NCBI GenBank assembly: GCA_911728435.2
Contig: OU452216.1
Location: forward strand, 3,038,842 to 3,102,841
DNA: 64,000 nucleotides
Direction of reading: 5' to 3'
From: Apoderus coryli
Taxonomy: Eukaryota; Arthropoda; Insecta; Coleoptera; Attelabidae
This document shows positions 10,010 to 22,215 of the stretch, piece by piece. The notes under the pieces are model-generated. The model saw only the letters and a list, made by a program, of their open reading frames with translations. It had not been told where the DNA came from and did no database searches. Made by a program: the position numbers and the translations under genes. Every line of letters starts with the position of its first letter. The first letter of the stretch is position 1.

Positions 10010-12055
10010 AAATAAATAAATAAATAAAGCGTTTATTGCCCAACAGTTTCCCATTTAAAGGACAATATTACAAACTAAAAAAATAAATGCTTAAATAAAC
10101 TAAAATACTAATTTATAAATCTTAATTAATTCCACACACATACACACATCTAAACCACAAATGTCTCTGCAGCTACCATTTTCAAGTGATTGACTGTAGT
10201 TGTAAAAATGTCACACCTATCAGGCACTCTATTAAAATTAGAACACATGACATGAACAGGCGATCTTAACAGTACATTGGTCCTAGCTCTGTGTAAGTGA
10301 AATGTTAAATTGGACCTTGTATTTAACCTAGGAACTAACAAATTCAAGCAAGACAGCAGAAAAGAGCAGTCGATTTTTTCTCTAAGCAATTTATACAAGA
10401 TGGTTAATGAGCTCTGAATTCTTCGGTACTCCAGACTCTGAACGTCAAAACGTGATAGTAACAATTCATGATCGAAACCTCTTACTGGATAAGCACCATC
10501 GGTTCTAAAAACTAAATATTTCAAAAATCTACGTTGAATTTGCTCGACCTCTAGTTTATGAATATTATACTGAGGATACCAGATGATGGAAGAATACTCC
10601 AATTTTGACCTCACATAGGCATTGAACAAGGTGATAAGGGCAGAGGTATTATTGAAGCCTTTGCAGTTACGCATTATAAAGCCATACATGCGAGATGCCT
10701 CACCAACCATTCTTTTCATATGCTCCAAAAACTGGAACCTCTGATCGAAGGTAACACCAAGATCCGTGAATACCCGACATCGTTCAAGTTTATTTGTGGA
10801 GATTGCATACGGATAGTCAATAAATGTTGTTTTACGTGTAAAACTCAGACATGTGCATTTACGAATGTTAAGAGACAATTTGTTACTGTCGCACCACCTT
10901 TCTAGAGCACACAGATCATGCTGCAGGTTTATGCAATCTGCTACTGAATCTATGGAGGCGAAGATTTTTAAGTCATCTGCGAAAAATAGAGTACGCTGAA
11001 GTAAACACGGGTCCAGGTCATTGATGAAAAGAAGGAACAACAATGGACCTAAGTTAGAACCCTGGGGTACTCCTGACGTGGCCGAGTAAAAACAAGATTT
11101 AAAGCCGTTGTAAAAGACATATTGTTTCCGATCATGCAAGTATGAGTTGCATAAAGATATCAAGCCGGAAGGAAATCCATCATACGTATGCAGTTTACTC
11201 AGCAGTATGGTCCAGCCTATCAAAGGCTTTGGTGAAATCAGTATAGATTACATCCAGTTGACCGCCGTGATCAGAGTTTCAGAGATACAGTGGGTAATAA
11301 CTGACAGATTGGTGACAGTGGACCGGCCACACATAAAGCCATGCTGGTTAGGTGAAATCGGACGTCTCACAGCTGTATAGATCCGGTCATATAAAATTGA
11401 TTCAAATAATTTAGAAAAATTGCACAATCGAGAAATTGGTCGATAATTATTAATATGAGACTTTTCGCCGGATTTAAAGACTGGAACAACTTTAGATACC
11501 TTCCAAAGATCCGGATACATTCCCGACTTCAAAATTAGATTGAAAATTGACTGTAATGGAAGAGCCAAGACAGAAATGCAATCTCGGACAAAAAAAGAGG
11601 GAATATTATCATATCCAGAGGTAAATTTATTTTTAAGGCGTTTAGAAGCTGCAAATATGTCTGACAGCTCAATCTGCCCGATATTGGCAGTATTAGAGCT
11701 TCCAGGAACATTCGGCGCAAGATAACTAGATGATTTAAGAAAAACACTATGGAAGAAAGTTAGCAAACGAGTCGACAATGGCTTGAGGATCAGAATAAGA
11801 TTGATCGTCCCTCCACATAGTGGCTGGGATACGCGAGGTTCCAGTTTTGTTATGGAAAAAAGACCAAAAATTCCGAGGATCGTCATTGAGAGAACTCTGC
11901 ACTTTAGAGATATACTCACTAAACGCAACCTTCTGCTCTTCCTTACACAAACGTCTCGCATTTTTAAATTGAATTAGAACTTTATGTGATGAATAACAAG
12001 CGATTGTTACTTTTTGTTTTTTTAATATATGAGTATTACTCAGTGACAAAAACTG
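10010..12055 (-). mobile_element. Jockey-like LINE, 5'-truncated ORF2 with frameshifts
   Basis: Reading on -, the copy starts near 12055 with DPRNFWSFFHNKTG, then DIFAASKRLKNKFTSGYDNI, FKSGEKSHINNYRPIS and NQHGFMCGRSTVTNLS, then shifts frame near 11235. It continues as one open frame 11223-10150 with [20 protein letters not shown], the catalytic FFADDLKIF and the full C-terminal domain ending HLKMVAAETFVV. The first shift near 11760 and the one near 11235 are the main breaks. The 3' UTR ends in a TTTA/AATA repeat at about 10014-10026. The endonuclease domain is missing. It is nested in the pogo-like relic and is a close relative of the copy at 51500-53025. Confidence 0.88.
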
Positions 12056-12265
12056 AAAAATGTCTCAACGTGGCCCACTCTCCCCTACTCAGGACGACAG
12101 TAGCAACGCAAAAGGGACTTAGAATCAAATACGTAGGCTACAAAATTGCTAAACATAAATCAAAACTGACGTGCACCGGCTTTTCTTTTAAAATTGTACC
12201 ATTTTGAAAATAATCGTATAATTATTATTGGACATCAAAATATAAAAATAAAAAACAGAAATTAC

Positions 12266-12332
12266 CTGAACTTTTCACTAATCCTCGTTCGATGTATTTG
12301 AGGTAGTTAAGTAAATCACATACTGCAATAAT
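12266..12332 (-). CDS. Rabin8-like Rab GEF, coding exon 6
   Basis: This exon encodes IIAVCDLLNYLKYIERGLVK then SS and one base of the next codon. It aligns with the conserved [20 protein letters not shown]-type segment of RAB3IP. Acceptor TTTCAG and donor GTAATT frame it on the - strand, and phases match exons 5 and 7. Confidence 0.9.
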
Positions 12333-12543
12333 CTGAAACAAATTAGATAATAATCAATTTGGTCGAGACGTCGAGAGGATGTAGGTAGGTAAGTATGTGT
12401 TTTATTGGTAATTATGATTTCTTGTATTATAAGTGGCAGGGATTTAGGTAATCGTTAACTATAAACATAGGTAAAGAAATTTTAATGTGAGCTTGGAGGC
12501 ATAGGCGTATCATTATTATAGCGAAAATAAAAGCAAATTTATA

Positions 12544-13260
12544 TACAGGGACTCACCCTGATTTGGAGCTCATAAAACTAGATTACAAGTAAATTTGTGT
12601 TTATACCAATTTTTCTAAAAAAAATTGTTATTAAAGTAATAACTTTTATGGTATTTTTTGGACCGTTGGAATGTTGGCTTTTTAATAGTGAGATAATATA
12701 CAAGGTGTGCCATTTGAAAAAATCAAGATTTTTATGGGTTTGCAAAATGTCATCACCTTGTATAATGGGTAGCTTTTCGAACCAATCTGTAATGGATTAT
12801 TATACTACAGGATGTTGTACATCTTATGAAATACCTACTATTTGCAAAACGCATTGGCGGAACAATAAAAAATGGCTTATAATGAGGCATGGTTTTCGAC
12901 TTTTAAAATTAATATCTAGTTAACTATGCAGTTTAGAGCAAACAAACCTTATATGAAAAACATTTAATAAAATGTCTGAATCGAAAGCAAAAATAATATC
13001 TAGGGTCTTCCATTAAAAAAAAAAAAAACGTAAGTTTGATTTGATGCTACGGGATAATGTAACACCCTGTATAAATGGCACCTATTTTAGAATGTAGTCC
13101 TAATAGGTCTACAAAATCAGACGTTGAAAGAATTTTGAAAGTCTGAGTAGTTTGGCCACAGTAGACCGTCGCGTCTAGAGTACACCCTGTATACTTATGT
13201 ATTTGGTGTTTGAATATTTTTTTTGTAATCGGGTTTTATGAGCCCCAAATCATCTCGATC
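12544..13260. repeat. Inverted-repeat DNA element (MITE-like) in intron 5
   Basis: GATTTGGAGCTCATAAAAC near 12560 is mirrored by 13225-13255, where the complement reads GATTTGGGGCTCATAAAAC. The interior (12661-13190) is a repeat found again at 23267-23682, containing a fragment that looks like the end of a DD41D-type transposase (LDFF-like region collapsed) and several CACCCTGTATA motifs. It is non-autonomous. Confidence 0.6.
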
Positions 13261-13423
13261 GGATTGAAACTGAGAATAGTATATCCTAATTTTATTTTGT
13301 TATACAGACTCATAATAATATTAACAGTACCTAATAGAATTCAACGAATGGTTACTAAAAATAGTGTTTGAGAACAATTTAACCAATTTCCCAATTATAA
13401 TAAATTGAATAATTACACATTAC

Positions 13424-13523
13424 CCTGTTTCTGCATATTTGCGATATGTTGTACCAGGTATTTATGTCGCCAATGTTCATCCTGTAGAAACACAACCTTG
13501 GAACTTGTAGTAAGGCACATTTT
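13424..13523 (-). CDS. Rabin8-like Rab GEF, coding exon 5
   Basis: After one base completing an arginine codon, the exon encodes KCALLQVPRLCFYRMNIGDI then NTWYNISQICRNR. It matches the KCALTG...HRIKLGDSSNYYYIS...CRYR region of vertebrate RAB3IP. Acceptor TTTACAG and donor GTAATG are present. One cysteine of the vertebrate pattern is not conserved here. Confidence 0.9.
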
Positions 13524-13844
13524 CTGTAAATAAAAGTAGTAATAATTACTTATGTATATACTAGTTCATAGTTTATAACAGATTTATACCAGGATAATCA
13601 TAATTAAGCTATTTGTATCGGTGAGAATCAACATTCAGGGAGCTTGGGCACCTCTGATCAAACACATCCCATCGCTAAACGTCCGTAGTGACGAAGCTAA
13701 CTTTCAGATTTGAGAAGAACTTCATTACAAAGTTAAGTACCTAACAAGAGCGACTGATGACTAATTTTAATCTTAATTTGTACTGTAAATATTTGAGTTT
13801 TGATGTTGTAGGTACCTACTTATAAAAATTAGGAACAATTTTGC

Positions 13845-14300
13845 TTTATAAAATTGCAATTGCACGCACGAAGATCAGTATTAAAAGTTATCTTACGGGA
13901 CAACTGCAGTCTGTGAAACTAAATGGACAAGTATCCAGTCGAATGGGGATTACCAGTGGTGTTCCACAGGGATCTATCCTGGGGCCGTTTTTTTTTATCC
14001 GTTATACATCTCAGCTTTGTACCTACTTAAAACATACACCTTTACGCTGATGATTCACAAATTTGCCTATCTTTCAAGCCAGAACACATCTTAGAAGGTA
14101 ACAATAAACTTAATGAGGATCTTGGATTGTTGGTGGATGCTTCTGCTAAACATTGTTGGGAGCTAAATCCGAGGAAGTGTCAGCTTTGGACGTACATCCA
14201 TAAGAAATCAATATTCAAACCGCCTAAAAATTATCGTTGGTACAGAGACACTGCAGCTTCTTAGGACTATTTTAAACATTTAGGGCGTAAATTTGGACAG
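13845..14300 (+). pseudogene. LINE RT fragment
   Basis: The + strand reads SIKSYLTGQLQSVKLNG, GITSGVPQGSILGP, then after a shift YADDSQICLSFKPE and LNPRKCQL. These are the RT motifs spanning the catalytic YADD. Nothing before or after is preserved. Confidence 0.8.
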
Positions 14301-14774
14301 GCTTTTAGCTTATTTACGTTGGTAATGATTTTTAGGTATTCATAATAGGTTTTTTCACTTGGATCTTACCTGATATTAATAGATTATTGACCCAGAAATA
14401 GTAAAATTCAAATATCTAGGTACTTATATCATTCTAATGAATAATTAGTTTGTTGCAATTCGATTCTTTGACTTTTTAAGGCAAAGGAAAGCTACTATTA
14501 TCGCTTATTAAATTTGTCAACAAATTTATATTATTAAATATTGTTGCGAAAGTGTAGGCGTATTTACCTTGGATTATATATTATACTATTTTATAAAGAA
14601 TACCTTTTTACGTTTTATTTAATTTTTCAATACAATCAATTATGATGTGTTGAATAAAATTCATGATATAGGTACAATTCACAAGATGTAAAAAATATGT
14701 ACTTAGGTATTTTTAACTTGTTTACGTTTTTGTTCAAAACATTCTATTGATTCCATCTGAGCGATGTTAAATTG

Positions 14775-15010
14775 TTAGTAAAGGGTGTCTCAAAATTAAC
14801 GCAAGTATTGAATTTGCCGCTATTTATGCAGTAAAGTGTTGGCAATCCTAAACACAAAACAAATCGACCGCTGACAGTTTAGGGTTCGTAAAAATGGAGA
14901 ACAACGTGTCTTCAGTATTGAACTATATTTCAAAAATAATGAAAGCTTCGACAAACGAGTGCGTATGTGTATGCAAAGCCGTGGAGCCATTTACCCGATG
15001 TGTTATTCCA
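14775..15010 (+). pseudogene. Tc1/mariner-superfamily transposase, N-terminal scrap
   Basis: An ATG region near 14894 reads, allowing a shift, EQRVFSIELYFKNNESF, resembling the N-terminal helix-turn-helix of DUF4817-type transposases. It is preceded by AGGGTGTCTCAAAATTAACG (14784), which looks like a terminal inverted repeat start. Confidence 0.5.
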
Positions 15011-15103
15011 TAAATATCCCAATCCTATGTACCTACTTTATGATTCAATAAAAAACTTACAATCAAAAGACTAAAAACTGTGTTTTCTATTTAATTCAAA
15101 TCT

Positions 15104-15530
15104 TGTAATAAGACACCACACCACTGGTATTATGTATAGTAGTTGGGTGATTATATAGATATTTTCTCTTAATTTGGGAGATATAATATTTTCGTAAATA
15201 TTATAACACATCTGGAAGTAATAAATTTATTATCTTGGTGCTTTTAATAAATGTTCCTAAAAGAATTGTTACCTAAAAGAACAACCTTTTTCTAATCGGA
15301 AAGATTGAGTTTGTTTATGAGTTAGTCAAAAGATAAACGCATATATTAGAAAAGATAACCAGATGTTTCAGTTATAGGATGGTCAAAACATTTAACATTT
15401 TCGAAACGCCTACATGTAAATTAAATGTCGGACTTCTATTATTATATACAGAAGCTAGTAGTTGGGGAGTTAACAAGGTTTCCCATTACAAAGAATAAAT
15501 ATAAAGGGCGCCGAAATTATGAACATGGGT
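15104..15530 (+). repeat. 5' part of an LTR, truncated copy
   Basis: It begins TGTAATAAGACACCAC as does the solo LTR at 32907, and shares long stretches with 26045-26350 and 33285-33390 (for example ATGTCGGACTT...ACAGAAGCTAGTAGTTGG). Similarity ends near 15530. Confidence 0.7.
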
Positions 15531-16049
15531 GCAAAAATTATGGAAATTGAGTTAAGCGCGGAAATCAGTTCTAGATACCTTATATTTCATGTCTACATAG
15601 AGGAAACACCGTATTTAAACCCCCAAATATATATTTTTTGAAGTAAACTGTATCTAGCATCTACAATCGGATTAGCTAAACTAAAGAAAAACCCCGCATC
15701 TACATGATTACTTAGGAAAAATATCGCATATACTTGTTTTAGCATGCAGATGCCGTGTTCATGCTAAGCAAAATGCAAACATTGGGTTTTTGCTAAGTAA
15801 TTGGCGCGTATTTAGTTTACTTGAGAGTTCGATGTGTAATGTTTGTATCTGATTCTGCCTTATAAATACTAATTAATTTGATTATTTTATGTTTATGTCC
15901 AAAAACAGTTAAGGTAAGTCAAAACAGGTAATATTTTAATATATTTTCACAAGTTTACTTGAATGAGAAAAATAACTACCTAATAAAGCAAAAATAGATG
16001 TTTAAAATATGTTTTTTGCAAAATATCTTATTTGAGAATAATTTTCAAC

Positions 16050-16670
16050 ATGCCCAAAAGAAGTAAAGTTTTAGTCCGTATGGCTAGAAATATGCAAGTA
16101 GAAACTCTTCCTGATCAAGCTAAAGATAAACTTACTATGTTACAAAATGTGGATTGCTCTGATGATGGTGAGAAAAATAAGAGCGACTCAGCTTCTGTCC
16201 AAAATACAAGCATAAACATAAATGAAAATTCAAGCAATAATAAATATAAAGAATATCCAAAATTTACAGAATAGGGTTGCGCGATATTGGAACAGAAAAT
16301 ACAAACTCATGCTGCGTTGAAGTACTACAAGACGTGCTAATATCTGGAACTTTTTAACTTTCCTCGTGTATATTGTAAATTCCGACAAAATAGCCGCTGA
16401 AGATATCTCTATTAAATATTTTGAACCGATAGTTCTCATAATCACATTGAATTGTCATTGAAAAAACATAAGAAAACATACGATATCGATGATTTCGTAA
16501 CAGCCGTTAGCAAAGCGAATTCAAAAAAGATAGAAGTAAAATCTATGCAATGTACAGATTTTTATAACTGGCAAGATTTTTCGTCCCAAACAAAAATAAA
16601 AAACATAGATCTCCGTCATCCTTGGCAAAAATTACGCAAATTCTGGCAAAGAGGGAATCCTTTTCTTTAA
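16050..16670 (+). pseudogene. Unknown repeat-type protein in two broken frames
   Basis: An ATG at 16050 opens MPKRSKVLVRMARNMQVETL and runs to a stop at 16272. After an interrupted stretch (near 16390-16445, ISIKYFEPI) a second frame at 16452 reads KKHKKTYDIDDFVTAVSKAN and SKKIEVKSMQCTDFYNW. I do not recognise the family. The basic N-terminus and lack of splice signals suggest a mobile-element protein rather than a host exon. Confidence 0.35.
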
Positions 16671-17100
16671 AGTACAGGTTAACTATCGATTCTGATCAAA
16701 TATACGAAATGGATTTTCTTCAAAATAAAATTCTAAGAAAAAACGGCGTTTATGCCAAACTTTAGTAGATGCTGTTGTTTTACTTACTATTTGGTAGTGT
16801 AAATTAAATAGGTTCTCCCAGTATCTACCTTATTTAAGTAAAATATATAGGAGAACTGTTTTTTTTTTTTAAAAAGAAACAAATATTTTTTCATGACATC
16901 TTTATTTAAAACAAAAATATTTTTATTTGCAGCGCTGTAAGAATTTGTGTAAGTTTTAAACATTGCCTAAACTTTGAACTCAATTTACTCGATATTATTC
17001 AACCTGCAGATGCGGTGGTCTTCCTTAGGACGGCATTATGATCGTTTGCTGCAAATCATACGAGTAGGAAATGGTCATTTCATGTGAGTTTCACACTATA

Positions 17101-17522
17101 CTTTTTCTACGACTGTTTTTAATGCTTTTGAATAAATTTAACATAATTTTTAGGAACATATTTGTTTTTCGAAACTTACCCTTGTTAGCGTATAAGCCTA
17201 AATACGATAAATTAGAAGTATTAAATTGACTAGGTGGTGTTAAACTATATTCATTATCACTGTTTATGTGTTTTGAAATTAGCGAAATACTTAATTATAA
17301 TTATTATTCATTATAAATACCAAAACTGTCAATTTGGTGTTTGTATTTTCGACGTTGCTATGGTGATTTTTCATGCCCGCCGCTACTTTTGTCATTATCA
17401 GGAAATTTTATCCGTGCGTAATAATACGCACGGGTAAATGATAAACAGCATTACAATGTACTACATTTTCAAATCATGATTGAACATATAATAAAGGCAT
17501 TTAAAGACAGTCGTAGAAAAAG
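17101..17522. mobile_element. 422-bp MITE with TA target sites
   Basis: CTTTTTCTACGACTGT at 17101 is mirrored at 17507-17522, and similarity extends about 30 bp inward. TA flanks both ends (17099-17100 and 17523-17524). The interior carries a second near-perfect hairpin (17407-17438, loop ATAA). No coding sequence is present. Confidence 0.75.
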
Positions 17523-17730
17523 TATTTTGGAAATGTTCAATGTTCAATAAATTTTTATGTCAGCAATATGTGGTCACATGATTCGGGTATACAGTTAAGC
17601 TTGAGCTTTTTTAACATGCTGACAACACTTGGGAGCTTAAGTATGTCTAATTTTCACAGAGTAAAGCATGCACGTAATTTCGATATGTTACCAAACCAAA
17701 TTAATATAACACAATAATAAGAACACAAAC

Positions 17731-17945
17731 CTTGGAAACATAGCCTTAGTTTTGTCGCTGATGGCCTCTATGAGAATTATACCAGCCTCAACAGCTTCAG
17801 CAACCCTTTGTGATAATTCGCTATTGTCAAAGTTGAGGCACAAGTGAATATCTTCATTATAAATTCGTTGAACAAATTCGTTTGCTTTATTTAGGACTGG
17901 ATTTTGTCGCCAAACTAAAAATTCCTTGTGTACGTTGGGGTCTAC
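17731..17945 (-). CDS. Rabin8-like Rab GEF, coding exon 4
   Basis: It encodes VDPNVHKEFLVWRQNPVLNK, EFVQRIYNEDIHLCL and ELSQRVAEAVEAGIILIEAI. It matches the ADLSLYNEFRLWKDEPT...IYQEDIFPCL...LASAVLEAVE region of vertebrate RAB3IP, downstream of the Sec2 coiled coil. Acceptor CTTTCAG and donor GTTTGT. Starts in phase 0 and ends after two bases of a codon completed by exon 5. Confidence 0.92.
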
Positions 17946-17949
17946 CTGA

Positions 17950-18970
17950 AAGTTACTATTTTTATTATTATTGGACTTGGGGCTAAAGGAATCATAATCG
18001 TTTACAAATTTCGCAAAATAAATACGTCGACATTTAGATTTAACACAATTTTCAGGCTTGTAAAAGAGTTCGCTTCATTGTATTTTTTTACTTTTTGTTA
18101 TTATTCTATTTTTATTTTGAGATGTTTATATTATTTTGATTTATTTGTAGTTTACTTTATATTATTTTATTTTGTTAGTTTTCTTCTTTTCTTTTTTTGT
18201 TTTGTATTGTTTACTTTGTGAAATGGGTTGAGTATAATTGGCCTTTCGCTATACGTAAGTACTTTGCTTTTACACTATAATTTTTTATAATTGCATCCTC
18301 GCTTGCAGCAACAGTAGGTATCTATATATGTTTTCAAGACGTAGTTATTATTTTCCGCTTATATCTTTTTCTTTTACTGATGGTTTGAAATGAGAAAATA
18401 ATAATTGAAATCCCCATTATATACCAGACTATGTTTGCAAATTCGCCAGACTCTATTACCAGCAGCCAAGGCTCCAGCCTTATTGATTTTATCCCACAAA
18501 TACGTAATACTTATTCAAATACATTCTCCTATAAATTTTTAAATTTATATTTTGTGAAACTATTCTTTAATTTTCCTAAGTAGTTGTGGAATAATAAGTT
18601 ATTCAACAGCATTTGAGTTAGTTGTGGAGGCGGTTACTTCTTTGTCTTTTTTGAATTAACTACGTTGTCAGAAAAAGGGTCCAAAAATACTCTCACAAGT
18701 CTTCGGTTTATATCGTCCATACCGCACAAAATTTCATCGTGATCATCACATTGATTTCACTGTTTTTATTTGCCAACTGTCATTATTATTATTTTTTAAA
18801 AAAAACGAGTAGTTTTCTTTAATTTCTAATTGCATTTGCTCAAGTTGCCTCACAGCTTTGCTTGTTTTCTTCCATTTGCGTTAGGGTTGTGTCTAGTTTT
18901 TGTTATAATTCTTCCTTGGCTGTGTCGCGTCGTTTTTTTCTTCTTTCTCGGCTTTATCAGCATCAGGCAC
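17950..18970. other. Intronic AT-rich stretch with a T-rich tract
   Basis: 18070-18230 is strongly T-rich. Open frames here are low-complexity hydrophobic translations of T tracts and are not genes. Confidence 0.6.
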
Positions 18971-18972
18971 AT

Positions 18973-21900
18973 AACATGTTCCAATTTTAATGCATTTGTT
19001 TGTTATTCGATTAGGACGCTATCATTTAAGACCTAAGAAACTGTCCTTAATGACCCACTCGACGCATGTCGTTTGGCATGCAGATAGCTCTTCATAATAA
19101 TCACTGTCCTGCCTAAATTTCACAACCCTATATGGCCTTGAACAGGTTTCAATTTTAATGTTTTTGTTTGGTATAGGACGCTATCATTCAAGACCTAAGA
19201 AACTATCCCTAATGACCCGCACCAGGCATGTTGTTTGGCATGCATATAGCCTTTCATAATATCCTTGTCCTGCCTAAATTTGACAACCCCATATGGCCTA
19301 GAACAGGTTTCAATTTTAATGCTTTTGTTTGGTATAGGACGCTATTATTCAAGACCTAAGAAAGTATCCTTAATAACTCACACCAGGCATTTCGTTTGCC
19401 ATGTAGATAGCCCTTCATAATATCACTGTCCTACCTAAATTTCACAACCCCATATGTCCTAGAACAGGTTTCAATTTTAATGCTTTTGTTTGGTATAGGA
19501 CGCTATCATTCAAGACCTAAGAAAGTATCCTTAATGGTCCACACGAGTCATTTCGTTTGGCATGCAAATAGCCCTTCATAATATCACTGCCCTGCCTAAA
19601 TTTCACAACCTCATATGTCCTTGAACAGGTTTCAATTTTAATGCTTTTGTTTGGTATAGGACGCTATCATTCAAGACCTAAGAAAGTATCCTTAATGGCC
19701 CACACGAGTCATGTCGTTTGGCATGCAAATAGCCCTTCGTAATAATCACTGTCCTGCATACATTTCACAACCCCATATGTCCTAGAACAGGTTTCAATTT
19801 TAATGCTTTTGTTTGGTATAGGACGCTATCATTCAAGACCTAAGAAAGTATCCTTAATGGCCCACACGAGTCATATCGTTTGGCATGCAGATATACCTTC
19901 ATAATATCACTGTCCTGCATGCATTTCACAACCCCATTTGTCCTAGAACAGGTTTCAATTTTAATGGTTTTGTTTGGTATAGGACGCTATCATTCAAGAC
20001 CTAAGAAAGTATCCTTAATGGCCCACACGAGGCATGTCGTTTGGCATGCAGATAGCCCTTCATAATATCACTGTCCTGCATACATTTCACAACACCATAT
20101 GTCCTAGAACAGGTTTCAATTTTAATGCTTTTGTTTGGTATAGGACGCTATCATTCAAGACCTAAGAAACTATCCCTAATGACCCGCACCAGGCATGTCG
20201 TTTGGCATGCAAATAGCCCTTCATAATATCACTGCCCTGCCTAAATTTCACAACCTCATATGTCCTTGAACAGGTTTCAATTTTAATGCTTTTGTTTGGT
20301 ATAGGACGCTATCATTCAAGACCTAAGAAAGTATCCTTAATGGCCCACACGAGTCATGTCGTTTGGCATGCAAATAGCCCTTCGTAATAATCACTGTCCT
20401 GCATACATTTCACAACCCCATATGTCCTAGAACAGGTTTCAATTTTAATGCTTTTGTTTGGTATAGGACGCTATCATTCAAGACCTAAGAAAGTATCCTT
20501 AATGGCCCACACGAGTCATATCGTTTGGCATGCAGATATACCTTCATAATATCACTGTCCTGCATGCATTTCACAACCCCATTTGTCCTAGAACAGGTTT
20601 CAATTTTAATGGTTTTGTTTGGTATAGGACGCTATCATTCAAGACCTAAGAAAGTATCCTTAATGGCCCACACGAGGCATGTCGTTTGGCATGCAGATAG
20701 CCCTTCATAATATCACTGTCCTGCATACATTTCACAACACCATATGTCATAGAACAGGTTTCAATTTTAATGCTTTTGTTTGGTATAGGACGCTATCATT
20801 CAAGACCTAAGAAACTATCCCTAATGACCCGCACCAGGCATGTCGTTTGGCATGCAAATAGCCCTTCATAATATCACTGCCCTGCCTAAATTTCACAACC
20901 TCATATGTCCTTGAACAGGTTTCAATTTTAATGCTTTTGTTTGGTATAGGACGCTATCATTCAAGACCTAAGAAAGTATCCTTAATGGCCCACACGAGTC
21001 ATGTCGTTTGGCATGCAAATAGCCCTTCGTAATAATCACTGTCCTGCATACATTTCACAAGCCCATATGTCCTAGAACAGGTTTCAATTTTAATGCTTTT
21101 GTTTGGTATAGGACGCTATCATTCAAGACCTAAGAAAGTATCCTTAATGGCCCACACGAGTCATATCGTTTGGCATGCAGATATACCTTCATAATATCAC
21201 TGTCCTGCATGCATTTCACAACCCCATTTGTCCTAGAACAGGTTTCAATTTTAATGGTTTTGTTTGGTATAGGACGCTATCATTCAAGACCTAAGAAAGT
21301 ATCCTTAATGGCCCACACGAGTCATATCGTTTGGCATGCAGATAGACCTTCATAATATCACTGTCCTGCATGCATTTCACAACCCCATTTGTCCTAGAAC
21401 AGGTTTCAATTTTAATGGTTTTGTTTGGTATAGGACGCTATCATTCAAGACCTAAGAAAGTATCCTTAATGGCCCACACGAGGCATGTCGTTTGGCATGC
21501 AGATAGCCCTTCATAATATCACTGTCCTGCATACATTTCACAACCCCATATGTCCTAAAACAGGTTTCAATTTTAATGCTTTTGTTTGGTATAGGACGCT
21601 ATCATTCAGGACCTAAGAAACTATCCTTAATGGTCCACACGAGACATGTCGTTTGGCATGCAGATAGCCTTTCATAATATCACTGTCCTGCATACATTTC
21701 ACAACCCCATATGTCCTAGAACAGGTTTCAATTTTAATGCTTTTGTTTGGTATGTAGGACGCTATCATTCAAGACCTAATAAACTATCCTTAATGACCCA
21801 CACCAGGCATGTCGTTTGACATGCAGATAGACCTTCATAATAATCACTCTCCTGTCTAAATTTCACAACCCCATATGTCCTAGAATAGCTTTCAATTTTA

Positions 21901-22215
21901 ATGCTTTTGTTTGGTATAGGACGCAATCATTCAAGACCTAAGAAACTGTTCTTAATGACCCACTCGACGCATGTCATTTGGCATGCAGATAGCCCTTCAT
22001 AATATCACTGTCCTGCATACATTTCACAACACCATATGTCCTAGAACAGGTTTCAATTTTAATGCTTTTGTTTGGTATAGGACGCTATCATTCAAGTCCT
22101 AAGAAACTATCCTTAATGACCCACACCAGGCATGTCGTTTGGCATGCAGATAGCCCTTCATAATATCCTTGTCCTGCCTAAATTTCGCAACCCCATCAGC
22201 CGCAGAACAGGTTGC
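18973..22215. repeat. 161-bp satellite array with 645-bp higher-order repeat
   Basis: About 20 tandem monomers of 161-162 bp. Landmarks that recur once per unit are GTATAGGACGCTATCATTC, GTCGTTTGGCATGCA and GAACAGGTTTCAATTTTAAT. Measured starts of GTATAGGACG at 19171, 19332, 19493, 19654, 19816, 19977 and 20138 give the period. Blocks of four monomers repeat almost identically with period 645 (for example 19880, 20525 and 21170 start the same 61-codon accidental frame). The edges are more diverged than the centre, as expected for unequal exchange. The array lies in intron 3 of the Rabin8-like gene. Confidence 0.97.

Larger units (their letters stand above)
8804..12085. mobile_element. Pogo/Tigger-like DNA transposon relic bounded by TIRs
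   Basis: GGGGAGAGTGGGCC at 8804 is mirrored by its complement ending at 12085, and both ends are flanked by TA, the usual pogo target duplication. Sub-terminal GGGC...TTGAGAC-type repeats recur near 8813, 9225 and 9245. The only coding remnant is the transposase C-terminal region (9220-9800). A - strand LINE (10010-12055) is nested inside. The element lies wholly within the last intron of the Rabin8-like gene and is related to the better preserved copy starting at 61858. Confidence 0.75.

Noticed and set aside
17928..18221. 97-codon hydrophobic frame
   Set aside because: It is translated from a T-rich tract next to exon 4; composition explains the apparent membrane protein.
19880..21355. Three identical 61-codon frames in the satellite
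   Set aside because: They recur with the 645-bp satellite period and have no family signature. They are accidental frames in tandem repeats.
18973..22215. CRISPR-like array
   Set aside because: Units are contiguous 161-bp monomers without unique spacers, and the genome is animal nuclear DNA; this is satellite DNA.
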